Notes under the pieces: model-generated | Told to the model about the DNA's origin: nothing | The model's input: only the letters and a program-made list of their open reading frames with translations | Databases searched by the model: none | Assembly (NCBI GenBank): GCA_023421505.1 | Contig: JAEZTJ010000011.1 | Location: 1-45,310, forward strand | Length of the DNA: 45,310 nt | From: Bacillota bacterium | GTDB taxonomy: Bacteria; Bacillota; Clostridia; Lachnospirales; Lachnospiraceae | Direction of reading: 5' to 3' | In this document: in pieces, positions 7,553 to 15,991 of the stretch | How the letters are laid out: every line of letters starts with the position of its first letter | How positions within the stretch are numbered: position 1 is the stretch's first letter | Position numbers and translations under genes: made by a program

Positions 7553-10261
7553 CTATAAAGGCAAAGTAAATCGAAAAACAGCTCCCCTGTCCTCATGATT
7601 AGAGGCTTCCATCTTACCATTATGTGCTTTTACTATGGACATACAGATGGATAAGCCTATCCCCATTCCTCTGGAGGAATCCGAGGTTCTTTTTCCATTT
7701 GGCACATAGGATTCAAACAGATAAGGAAAATCCTGCTCCGGAATCCCTTCTCCGTTATCGCTCACTTCAAAAACTGCATAGTTTTCTTCCTTCTTCAGCG
7801 TAACTTCAATACGGGTTTCTCCAGAATGCTTTATGGCATTTTCTAATAGGTTGATAATTACCTGTTCTATTAAAGTTGCATCCATTGGTACCATTAAAAG
7901 CTCATTAGGTACTGTAACCTTAATATCTTGATTAGGAAATCTTTTTCTGATTCTTGCAATCGCTGCTGCAACGATTTCTTCAGCTGCTTCCGGCGTTTTC
8001 GTGACATTGGCAGTATCCTCGTTAATTCGCGTAACAGAAAGTAGATTTTCCACCATTCGTATCAGCCATTGAGAATCCTCTTTTATGTGTGCAATCAACT
8101 GATTTTTAGTTTCCTCCTCAAGCATATTCTTATTCTCAAGAATCGCTGAGCTGGCACCAAGGATTCCGGTTAATGGAGTTCGAAGATCATGGGAAATGGC
8201 ACGCAATAGATTACTTCTCATCTTTTCCTTTTCCGTTTCGACAAGAATGGATCTCTGCTCATCGGATAGTCTCTGCCTCTCTAAGGCCATTGCTACCAGC
8301 GAAGTAATTCTTCTCATAAAGGCACGGTTACTCTGGTCAATTCTCAGTCCATTTGAACAGGATATACCCAGCACACCAAGGACATTACCTTGAAAAACAA
8401 CCGGCATGTAATAAGCCTTAGCCTCCATGAATGTATCTGTACCGGCACCGGCACGCTTCTGATTTAGAAATACCCAGTGGGCTACTGACCTTTCCTTTGG
8501 TGTTAAGATAAAGGAAGCGTCCGTTTCCTGCTTGGCTTTCAAAAATATTCCTGCTTCTCCTTCCTCCGGATCCTTTGTATAAAAGATTGCTGACCTCCCA
8601 AATATTTTAACGATATATTCATTGGTCAGATCGACGATATTTTCAAGCCCTCTGGTTACTAAAAGCTTTTTATTAATTTCATATAATACCTCGGTTCTTT
8701 GCTCACGGCTTTGGGCAAATTCCGCCTGTGATTTTACTCTTACTGTCATGGTACTGGTAATTAATGCGGTAAGGAGCATTACTGTAAAGGTAATCGGATA
8801 ATCACTCTGTACGATATTAAATGCAAATATTGGCTCCATAAATAAATAATTATCAATAAGAACGCAAAGTAACGATGCAACAATTCCATAGATATAGCCT
8901 GTTGTCACTCGTGAGATAATTAGGATTGAAAGGATATACAGCAATATGATATTCTGATTTTTCAAATTCACACTGGATAATACTCCAGAGATTAGGGTAG
9001 TTACTGTTATGATACTTACTGTCTTAAAAGCATCTCTCCAGGTAAAGGATATTCTTTTGAACGGAAATATTTTTTTATGTGCGTGATATGGTTTTAAAAC
9101 GGCACTGTCCGGAATGATATGAATTTCAGTATTATTGAGCAAGGAGATTAATTTATCTTCCAGATCCATCTCGAACAGGGTTTTAAAGGTTTTTCTTTTT
9201 CTGCTCTTTCCGATTACTATATTGGTAATTCCTGAAAGCTTTGCATACTTTGCAACAGTCGATGCAATATCTTGTCCATTCAAGGTGGTTATTTCTGCAC
9301 CAAGCTGCTCAGCTAATTCTACATTGGCTTGAAAGCTGCGCTTTTCCTCCTCGGTACGTTTTTCATTATCTTTAGTCTCTACATAAACAGCTACCCAGGG
9401 GGCATGAAAGGCTTCTGCAGTCCTAGCCGTCCAGCGGATACATTTGGCAGAGGAGGGGGAACTACTGATACAGACTAACATCTTTGTATTTGTTGTTTTA
9501 TCGGATAATAATCCTTCCTTTAAGTTATTATTACTGATCCGGTCAGCTGCCTTTCTCATAGCAACCTCACGGAGTGAGCGCAGATTTTCCTTAGATAGAA
9601 AATCAAAAGAGTTATTTGTATCATCATATATTTTTTTAAGCTTACCAAGCTCCAGACGTTTGAGTAGCTCATCCGGTTCAATATCGATCAATTTCACTTT
9701 ATCTGCTTGATCAAATATATAATCCGGCACTGTCTCTGTTTCATATACATGCATAATCATCTGGACAACATCATTTAAGCTTTCAATATTCTGTACATTA
9801 ACTGTCGTATAGACATCAACTCCGAAGTTTAATAGCTCCTCTATATCCTGATATCTTTTCTTATTACGTACACCGATTGCATTGGAATGCGCCAGTTCAT
9901 CAACCAGGATTAGCTTTGGCTTACGCTGTAAGGCAGCATCCAAATCAAATTCCGTACGGAGTGTCTCTTTATCTCCAATCATTTTTCCCGGAAGAATTGG
10001 TATCTTTCCAAGAAGCTCAAGGGTTTCGGTGCTGATACTGGATTTAATATACCCTGCTATCACATCTACCCCATTCTGATATTGTTCCTGCGCATCGTCT
10101 AACATCGCATAGGTTTTTCCTACTCCGGGTGCATATCCAAAGAAAATTTTCAGACGTCCTCTTCTATTCGAATTAATTGTAGCAGGTGTATTCTTTCTAC
10201 TAGAAGTTGTTTTACCTGATAATCCGCTGCTTTCGGATTTTGTATCTTCCAAGCCGCTCAC
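7553..10261 (-). CDS. kdpD: Sensor histidine kinase KdpD
   Basis: A full-length 902-residue KdpD, the membrane sensor for potassium/turgor status. Domains in order: KdpD N-terminal domain with Walker A GYAPGVGKT (42-50) and Walker B ILVDELAHSN (D121); universal-stress-like domain at about 258-385; four membrane helices at about 412-505 (DUF4118); GAF at about 530-660; HisKA with phospho-acceptor H691 (AISHDLRTPLTGI); HATPase to the end (DNGEGIP, GMGIGLSICMSIVKAH). The start is ambiguous: the GTG at 10261 sits right against AGGAAG, while the TTG at 10252 has the same SD eight bases upstream and is the more likely start. No kdpFABC is nearby. Confidence 0.93.
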   Translation of the reverse strand: MSGLEDTKSESSGLSGKTTSSRKNTPATINSNRRGRLKIFFGYAPGVGKTYAMLDDAQEQYQNGVDVIAGYIKSSISTETLELLGKIPILPGKMIGDKETLRTEFDLDAALQRKPKLILVDELAHSNAIGVRNKKRYQDIEELLNFGVDVYTTVNVQNIESLNDVVQMIMHVYETETVPDYIFDQADKVKLIDIEPDELLKRLELGKLKKIYDDTNNSFDFLSKENLRSLREVAMRKAADRISNNNLKEGLLSDKTTNTKMLVCISSSPSSAKCIRWTARTAEAFHAPWVAVYVETKDNEKRTEEEKRSFQANVELAEQLGAEITTLNGQDIASTVAKYAKLSGITNIVIGKSRKRKTFKTLFEMDLEDKLISLLNNTEIHIIPDSAVLKPYHAHKKIFPFKRISFTWRDAFKTVSIITVTTLISGVLSSVNLKNQNIILLYILSILIISRVTTGYIYGIVASLLCVLIDNYLFMEPIFAFNIVQSDYPITFTVMLLTALITSTMTVRVKSQAEFAQSREQRTEVLYEINKKLLVTRGLENIVDLTNEYIVKIFGRSAIFYTKDPEEGEAGIFLKAKQETDASFILTPKERSVAHWVFLNQKRAGAGTDTFMEAKAYYMPVVFQGNVLGVLGISCSNGLRIDQSNRAFMRRITSLVAMALERQRLSDEQRSILVETEKEKMRSNLLRAISHDLRTPLTGILGASSAILENKNMLEEETKNQLIAHIKEDSQWLIRMVENLLSVTRINEDTANVTKTPEAAEEIVAAAIARIRKRFPNQDIKVTVPNELLMVPMDATLIEQVIINLLENAIKHSGETRIEVTLKKEENYAVFEVSDNGEGIPEQDFPYLFESYVPNGKRTSDSSRGMGIGLSICMSIVKAHNGKMEASNHEDRGAVFRFTLPL

Positions 10262-10311
10262 TTCCTATCCACTTGACTATTACTATCTGTATAGAATCAA
10301 AATCGACAAGC

Positions 10312-10935
10312 TTAATTCTTTAAATATTTTATTGCTATCTGCGTACGATGCTCAAGTCCGGTCTTTTCAAGAATAGTACTGATATGATTTCTTACCGTAC
10401 CGTTCGTAAGATATAATTTTTCACCTATTTCCTTATTGGAAAGTCCTTCAGCGATTAATTTAACTATATCAAGTTCCCTTGGTGATAGCAGCAAATCAAA
10501 TAGATTATTACCGGAGCTTGTGTTTGTCACACGATTTCGAATGAACTCCAGAACATCTGCTTGAAATACAGTACCTCCTGAATAGATAACGCGAATAGCG
10601 GACAAAATACGGTCTGCCGGGCTGTTCTTTAGGATATAACCGTTAACTCCGGCCTTTAAGGCGCGCAGGATTAGCTCAGGTTCATCAAAGGTAGTAAGTA
10701 ACAGAGGGATAGAAAGCTTATCCGCTAATATTTCCACAGAGGCTTGAATACCATCTAGCATGGGCATACGGATATCAAGCATTGCTACATCGGGTTTTAA
10801 ATTTCTGCACAGCTCAACTGCCATTTTTCCATCCTTTGCTGCACCCACAAATTCAAGATCCTCCTGCGACTCAATAATCATTTTTAAGCCTTCCCGGATG
10901 ATAGCATCATCGTCGGCGATTAAAACCTTAATCAT
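10312..10935 (-). CDS. NarL/LuxR-type response regulator, LnrK-like
   Basis: 207 residues from the ATG at 10935, which has AGGAGG upstream; the frame is open to 11001 but that start has no SD. A receiver domain with D8/D9/D10 and phospho-acceptor D54 (AMLDIRMPMLDG) is followed by a LuxR-type helix-turn-helix (LSPRELDIVKLIAEGLSNKEIG). It is the last gene of the unit with the histidine kinase and the ABC exporter. By analogy with Bacillus lnrK (yfiK) it should activate the exporter genes when the exporter substrate is sensed. Family is certain; the specific role is inferred from gene order. Confidence 0.85.
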   Translation of the reverse strand: MIKVLIADDDAIIREGLKMIIESQEDLEFVGAAKDGKMAVELCRNLKPDVAMLDIRMPMLDGIQASVEILADKLSIPLLLTTFDEPELILRALKAGVNGYILKNSPADRILSAIRVIYSGGTVFQADVLEFIRNRVTNTSSGNNLFDLLLSPRELDIVKLIAEGLSNKEIGEKLYLTNGTVRNHISTILEKTGLEHRTQIAIKYLKN

Positions 10936-11071
10936 ATCTTTCTGCCTCCTCTCGCAAAACTTTAGTGACACTCTAATCCATATATGATGTATAATATGCA
11001 TGATTTGTAATTCTTAATTGATTGCATTATAACTGATTCCGGTTTAATATACAAACGGAAACTAAAAAGTG

Positions 11072-12184
11072 TTATATACTAAAAATGTTGGTTACGCAAA
11101 AGCCTTTTTCTCCTTTATTGAAAAAGCAGCGTCCCTTTGCTTTTACTGTCCGTTCTTCAATAGCCTCAAGCCCTAGTCCTTTTTCAAAGCTCTCCGAAGA
11201 CTTTCCGTTATCTTTATATTCCACTTTAATAATTTTCTTAAATACCTCGATATTTAAACAAAACTCTGTCGCATTCGAATGCTTTAGTACATTGGTTAAG
11301 CATTCCTTCAGATTATCATGGATACAGGACCATAGATCAAGGGATATGCCTTCTAAATCACCGGTTGATTTGAGTGATACCGCCTTATTATAGCTAACCT
11401 TAAATTCCTCCAGTATTGCAGTAACATCATTTATTCCAAGTAGATTTCTTGTGGCGCGTTCCTCCCTTAATGCAGCTCTGATTTCATCTACGCCCTCTCT
11501 TAGATTTGTGACAGCTTTCTGAATGCTTACATTTGCCTTTTCCGGATTGGTTTTCATAATCAGCATGGCGGCCTCCAACAGGATAATGCTTCCGGATATT
11601 CCATGTCCGATCTGGTCATGAATTCTTGCTGCGATACGATTTCTTTCTTCTATAGATACTGTATGCTTTAATGTTTTAGTTAAGCTTTTTAAATCATTCA
11701 TTTTCTTATATAATTCATTAATTATTTCCTTCTGAGCCTCATTGATTTCGTTATAAGTCTTAAGCTTATCTATTAAAATCCGGCTAAAGACTACTAAAGC
11801 AGTTAAGCTCAGGGAAATTACACCGGTTACTACTGTTGGCGTAAATAATAGAAAGGATAAAAGCACTGTTACCAAAAGAATATAATAGAACAGGTTAGAT
11901 TGAATAGAACTATCAATCAGTTGAATTAATACCATAATAAAAAGCGGAAAATAGATTTCAATACCTAAGGTAAAACACGCAGCTATTGTAAGAACAAGTG
12001 TGACAACAACCAGCTTCGGTTTATGAGACAAGAGCTCAAAAAGAATTTCAGTTAAGAATACGCAAGTAAAGCTAAGTATCGATATTACTACCGTAATATC
12101 GATCTTAGCTGAATAATTTATTGTTATTAATGCAATCACCGCCACTATTTTCGCTAGAAAATAAAGGAAGGGCTTATTTAACAT
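11072..12184 (-). CDS. Sensor histidine kinase (HisKA_3 type), LnrJ-like
   Basis: 370 residues. The first 140 carry five or six membrane helices with short loops and no large extracellular domain, as in intramembrane-sensing kinases. A coiled linker (about 143-175) leads to the HisKA_3 dimerisation segment with phospho-acceptor H189 (RIAARIHDQIGHG). A compact ATPase domain follows (NLKECLTNVLKHSNATEF, DNGKS, GLGLEAIEERT). Ten bases separate its start from the permease gene upstream, so it is co-transcribed with the transporter it probably monitors. A 136-base gap leads to the regulator gene. Confidence 0.85.
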   Translation of the reverse strand: MLNKPFLYFLAKIVAVIALITINYSAKIDITVVISILSFTCVFLTEILFELLSHKPKLVVVTLVLTIAACFTLGIEIYFPLFIMVLIQLIDSSIQSNLFYYILLVTVLLSFLLFTPTVVTGVISLSLTALVVFSRILIDKLKTYNEINEAQKEIINELYKKMNDLKSLTKTLKHTVSIEERNRIAARIHDQIGHGISGSIILLEAAMLIMKTNPEKANVSIQKAVTNLREGVDEIRAALREERATRNLLGINDVTAILEEFKVSYNKAVSLKSTGDLEGISLDLWSCIHDNLKECLTNVLKHSNATEFCLNIEVFKKIIKVEYKDNGKSSESFEKGLGLEAIEERTVKAKGRCFFNKGEKGFCVTNIFSI

Positions 12185-12194
12185 AGTATACCGC

Positions 12195-13340
12195 CTAATT
12201 ATTTTTATAATTTTGTGAAAACAATACTGCTCCTATTAATAAGGTAAGAACTGCAAATAATCCTAGTATGACCAGATGCGGACCGATACTCGTATGGACA
12301 TTATCCTGTAGCTTACGTAAAGCATCCATAAACCAGAACTGCGGTAATATCCTGGCTACATTCTGAAGTGCCTTTGGTGACATATCTAAAGGAAAATATG
12401 CACCTCCAAGAATACATCCAATGGAAGAAAACAGGATTATAATCGAGGTTACCGCATTCCTTGATTTGGTAGCAAGTGCAATAGATAAGGAAAAGCAAAC
12501 GATAAATATTGAAAAGAGAAGCATCATTATCATTAGTATATTAAGCGGAACTCCCGTATTAATATCATTAAAATATATAAAACCACAGTATATTGCAATC
12601 TGCAGAATACAAATCCCAATACCAAAGATGCCAGAACCGATAATATATTGAATTGGCTTTACCGGCGTGATCTGTATACGGCTGAAGATTCCTGTTAATC
12701 TGTCATCCAATATCATATAAGCTAATACTACACTAATGGAAAAGGTTATCATTAAATAAAAACCAATAGAATTAATAAAGCCACTGTGACCCTTTAACTC
12801 TTCCTGATCAATTGTTGCAGCAGATTCTTTAATGATAGGGATATTCGCTTTCGTAGAATTTACTAAAAGTTTGTCAAAGGACTCTTTAGCTTCGGTAGCA
12901 CCTGCTGATAAAATACCTATGCTACTCATATAATTGTTAACATAAGCCTGAATAAAAGCAGCATTTTCATAATCCTCCAAAGAAGTAATGGTAAGCTCAC
13001 TCCTATTTTCTGCTGCAAATTGTTCGTAAAAATCCTCCGGTATCTCAATTATAACTGATATTTTCTTATCAATCAACTCTGTAGAGAGCTTCTCATAGTT
13101 ATTATTTTCAATTATTTTATAATCCAGCTGTTTCGTAAGATAGCCTTTAAAATCCTCCGATAAAGCACTGTTATCATAATCAATCAGACCGATTGAAATC
13201 TGCGACAGGGTTTTATCCGTAACCAGATTTCCCATTGCATACAGGATAAAGCACAATATGGAACCTCCGGCTACGCTGAGAAAAAGAGCGATTTTATTCC
13301 GTTTGATGTTTGCTTTCATAAGTAACCATATATTTTTCAT
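12195..13340 (-). CDS. ABC-2 type exporter permease, LnrN-like
   Basis: 381 residues with the ABC-2 layout: an N-terminal helix (about 15-38), a large extracytoplasmic domain (about 40-185), then five C-terminal helices (about 186-375) including the LGGAYFPLDMSP segment near the end. It is the second permease of a two-permease exporter. Its start overlaps the stop of the first permease by four bases (ATGA), and GGAGGAACG precedes the start. In Bacillus LnrLMN the complex exports linearmycin-type polyenes; the substrate here is not known. Confidence 0.85.
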   Translation of the reverse strand: MKNIWLLMKANIKRNKIALFLSVAGGSILCFILYAMGNLVTDKTLSQISIGLIDYDNSALSEDFKGYLTKQLDYKIIENNNYEKLSTELIDKKISVIIEIPEDFYEQFAAENRSELTITSLEDYENAAFIQAYVNNYMSSIGILSAGATEAKESFDKLLVNSTKANIPIIKESAATIDQEELKGHSGFINSIGFYLMITFSISVVLAYMILDDRLTGIFSRIQITPVKPIQYIIGSGIFGIGICILQIAIYCGFIYFNDINTGVPLNILMIMMLLFSIFIVCFSLSIALATKSRNAVTSIIILFSSIGCILGGAYFPLDMSPKALQNVARILPQFWFMDALRKLQDNVHTSIGPHLVILGLFAVLTLLIGAVLFSQNYKNN

Positions 13341-14440
13341 CGTTCCTCCTCCTTTCTGCTGAATAGGAATGCTCCGACAGTGAGAGCAATTACCATAATG
13401 ACAGAGTAAATCAGAATAACATAATTTACCTTGTCATATCGTCCAAATATCGTTAAATCAAAAGCAGACTGCTGTATTTGATAGATCGGCATGGCATCTG
13501 TCACGCCCTTGATATTAATCTCCTTGGAAAAGGTACCGCCAAGAAACATGATTATCCATAAAAAAGGCATAATTACTGCGGCCGGATTGGCTTTTATCAA
13601 TAATCCTATGACAGTTCCGATGGAAACCATACTTAAGGTTACAATAAAAAACATAAAAAACAGATATAGATTCGTAGCTAACGTAGCAGCATAATGCGCT
13701 TTAAATACAAATACACTAATGATCATGATACCTGCAATCTGTAAAGCTACCTGCAGTATCATTCCAACGATTTTTTGCAAGAACAGAAAAACCCTGTTTT
13801 GGGGAGCGATAATAAGCCTGTTAATTGTCTTATTACTACGCTCTCCGGTAAAGGCTCCTGCTCCGACAATCATACTCATAAAACAGATCATAGCTACCAT
13901 GGATATGGCATAATAATCAATCATTGAGCGGTTTACACCAAGATCCTTCTGCTTAATATAACTCTCCTTCGTGGAATTTAATCCGCTTAAGGCATCAGGT
14001 GATATTTGCATTAAAGTTGTAATCGCTTTATCAGATTGTACGAAGCCATTTAAGATGGCACTGACTGCACGGTTTTGAATCCGATTGGTGCCTTCGTATA
14101 CTTGAATAGTCATCGGATCACCGGAAAATACAACAGCTGCTGTTATTTCGTCAAATCCTGCCAGCTTTTTTGAAGTTGCTAAATTATCTGACTTTTCAAA
14201 GGCAATGTTATTTTGATCCGAGGCAGCTTCAACAAAGCTTTGTATTGCCGCAATTTGAAATGGATTTTTAGTTTCCACCAGATATTGTATTTTTATCTGA
14301 CCGACCGCATCCTCTGCTTTATCCATAGAAATTAATAAGTTGCCCAGCAGAAAAATAAGTGCTATTGGAAAAAGCATAAAGAAGAACAGATTACTTTTAT
14401 CCCGTAAAAATTCTTTTATTTCCTTTATAATAATGTTCAT
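13337..14440 (-). CDS. ABC-2 type exporter permease, LnrM-like
   Basis: 367 residues from the ATG at 14440, chosen because GGAG lies six bases upstream; in-frame ATGs at 14452 and 14488 have no SD and fall inside a duplicated repeat. The layout matches its partner: N-terminal helix (FFFMLFPIALIFLLGNLL), an extracytoplasmic domain, then five helices with a conserved FLGGTFSKEI segment. It forms the membrane part of the exporter with the 12195-13340 product. The 185-base gap back to the ATPase gene is filled by two tandem copies of repeat C. Confidence 0.84.
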   Translation of the reverse strand: MNIIIKEIKEFLRDKSNLFFFMLFPIALIFLLGNLLISMDKAEDAVGQIKIQYLVETKNPFQIAAIQSFVEAASDQNNIAFEKSDNLATSKKLAGFDEITAAVVFSGDPMTIQVYEGTNRIQNRAVSAILNGFVQSDKAITTLMQISPDALSGLNSTKESYIKQKDLGVNRSMIDYYAISMVAMICFMSMIVGAGAFTGERSNKTINRLIIAPQNRVFLFLQKIVGMILQVALQIAGIMIISVFVFKAHYAATLATNLYLFFMFFIVTLSMVSIGTVIGLLIKANPAAVIMPFLWIIMFLGGTFSKEINIKGVTDAMPIYQIQQSAFDLTIFGRYDKVNYVILIYSVIMVIALTVGAFLFSRKEEER

Positions 14441-14610
14441 ATTAATCTCCATTCCGCCGCCAAAAACCCACGAATTTGGGCAGCGCACAAATTTGCCGAT
14501 TGAAAAATCTTTGATTTTTCAACCTATTAATCTCCATTCTGACGCAAAAACTCGCGAATTTGGGCAGCGCACAAATTTGCCGATTGAAAAATCTTTGATT
14601 TTTCAATCTA
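14441..14610 (-). repeat. Tandem duplication of an 85-bp unit (repeat C)
   Basis: Units at 14441-14525 and 14526-14610 differ at only a handful of positions. Each has the hairpin TTGAAAAATC-TTT-GATTTTTCAA (10-bp stem), a weaker AATTTG/CAAATT stem around GCAGCGCA, and at one edge the sequence that reads AATGGAGATTAAT on the minus strand. In the copy next to the permease gene this edge supplies the real SD; in the other copy the same SD has no start codon behind it. A similar 18-base stretch near 41551-41568 (GCCGCCCAAATTCACGGG) hints at a degenerate relative elsewhere. Confidence 0.85.
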
Positions 14611-14625
14611 TCTCCCATGCTGTTG

Positions 14626-15570
14626 TTAGCGCAGCTCATGCCCTGTCAAAGTAAGAAACATGGTATCTAGGTTCGGGACTTCTGTTCTAATATTAATGAT
14701 TGGTAAGCCCATCGAAAGAAATTGTTCCATTATTTTAGTAATACTATTTAGTTCAATAGAGATATCTACATGTAGTATATTTTCCTCAACCTTTACTGCT
14801 TTTACATCAGGCATGTTCCTAAGCTTCTTTTTTAACTCTTCTGTAGAAAATGAAGCAGGAAATTTTGTATCAATATAAATGGACTGAACATCCGTTACAA
14901 GTGATACCAATTCCGACTTTGTTCCACAGGCAATCAATTGTCCCTTATCTATGATTGCGATCCGATCGCAAATTTCCTCAACCTCATTCATATAATGAGA
15001 GGTATAGATTACGGTAGTCCCTCTCTCCTTGAGAATTTTGATAGAATTTAATATATGTTCCCTTGATTGTGCATCCACACCGACTGTAGGTTCATCCATG
15101 ACGATCAGCTTTGGTGCATGTGCAATTCCGCAGGCAATATTAAGTCTTCGTTTCATACCACCTGACATTTGTTTTGGTTTCATATTGATACGGTCTGACA
15201 GTCCTACGAAATCCAAGGCTTCTATAGCTGAGTCATTTAATGCTTTTTTGTTCAGCCCATATAAAGCCGCAAAAAATTTAACATTTTCAAGTGCAGATAA
15301 ATGACCGTAAATCGCTATTTCCTGTGGTACCATACCGATTATCTGTTTTATCTTCATCCTATCTGATCGGATATTAAGACCGTCAATCTCAATTTCACCC
15401 TTATGAAATTCAGAAAGAGTTGTTAATACGCTGAGTGTTGTTGATTTTCCTGCTCCGTTGGGACCGAGCAGCCCGAAGATTTCACCCTTTTCTATGGTGA
15501 AGCTCAGATTGTCAACCGCACATAGCTCGCCATACTTCTTGGTTAGATTTTTTACCGTAACAAAAGACAT
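14626..15570 (-). CDS. ABC transporter ATP-binding protein, LnrL-like
   Basis: 314-residue DrrA/CcmA-type ATPase that powers the two permeases downstream. Visible motifs: Walker A GPNGAGKST (36-44), Q-loop near VPQEIAIYGH, signature MSGGMKRRLN, Walker B LIVMDEPTVGVD and switch histidine in YTSHYMNEVEE. The C-terminal 90 residues form the accessory domain typical of antibiotic-exporter ATPases. AGGAGG eight bases upstream supports the start. It is the first gene of the exporter-sensor unit; a palindrome and a promoter with a poor -35 box lie upstream. Confidence 0.9.
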   Translation of the reverse strand: MSFVTVKNLTKKYGELCAVDNLSFTIEKGEIFGLLGPNGAGKSTTLSVLTTLSEFHKGEIEIDGLNIRSDRMKIKQIIGMVPQEIAIYGHLSALENVKFFAALYGLNKKALNDSAIEALDFVGLSDRINMKPKQMSGGMKRRLNIACGIAHAPKLIVMDEPTVGVDAQSREHILNSIKILKERGTTVIYTSHYMNEVEEICDRIAIIDKGQLIACGTKSELVSLVTDVQSIYIDTKFPASFSTEELKKKLRNMPDVKAVKVEENILHVDISIELNSITKIMEQFLSMGLPIINIRTEVPNLDTMFLTLTGHELR

Positions 15571-15684
15571 TCCATTATCCTCCTATTTACATGATTAATT
15601 GGGTACATTGATATTTAAGATTTTTTCATTCGGTTGCATTGATCGCTGATTACTTCTCCTTAATCATCTTACTTATGTATATCT

Positions 15685-15750
15685 ATCATACATAAAAATG
15701 CAGCTGACCGGAAGTGACAGCTGTTATAACGCGGATATGACATTTGTCAT
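15685..15750 (-). promoter_or_regulatory. Candidate activated promoter of the exporter-sensor unit
   Basis: On the minus strand a TATGAT -10 box (15685-15690) has no good -35 box at 16-18 bases. Upstream are a repeated CAGCTG arrangement (15701-15723) and a perfect 14-bp palindrome ATGACAAATGTCAT (15737-15750), about 65 bases before the expected transcript start. A weak -35 with an upstream dyad fits a promoter activated by the NarL-type regulator of the same unit. This is an inference. Confidence 0.4.
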
Positions 15751-15808
15751 TAAAATAATAAAGAGACACAATAGATTAGGAAGCTCCTTTACATTTACGA
15801 AGCTTTAC

Positions 15809-15857
15809 GTAATTGTGAAACTCAATAATTTATAAAATTATATAGTTTCGCAATTAC
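15809..15857 (+). repeat. Repeat family A, copy 3 (49 bp, minimal)
   Basis: Ends GTAATTGTGAAACT and AGTTTCGCAATTAC form a nearly perfect 14-base inverted repeat around an AT-only centre; the TTGTATACAA core of the other copies is missing. It lies between the exporter unit and the tyrS promoter. Confidence 0.75.
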
Positions 15858-15891
15858 TGTTCGAAGCTTAAATAATTCAATTTAAAATTCA

Positions 15892-15920
15892 TTGATTAAT
15901 CAAAGTTTTTCAATTATAAT
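15892..15920 (+). promoter_or_regulatory. tyrS promoter
   Basis: TTGATT, 17 bases, TATAAT. The expected start near 15927 leaves only about 65 bases of leader before tyrS, too short for a T-box. Confidence 0.6.
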
Positions 15921-15991
15921 GTCTTTAACTGACGGAAGAATATTTTAACATAGTTAAATTATTATATTTATACTTTTTAAGGAGGAATACC

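Larger units (their letters stand above)
15571..15991. other. Divergent intergenic region between the exporter unit and tyrS
   Basis: 420 bases. It holds a probable minus-strand promoter with an upstream palindrome for the exporter unit, a short family-A repeat at 15809-15857, and a plus-strand promoter for tyrS at 15892-15920. No T-box element is seen. Confidence 0.5.

Noticed and set aside
14442..14654. Open frames on both strands through repeat C that would encode repeated KNQRFFNRQICALPKF-type or REFGQRTNLPIEK-type peptides
   Set aside because: They are translations of the 85-bp duplicated unit, overlap real genes and lack SD sites.
15571..15991. T-box riboswitch ahead of tyrS
   Set aside because: No AGGGTGGNACCGCG-like antiterminator sequence, and the likely promoter leaves only about 65 bases of leader.
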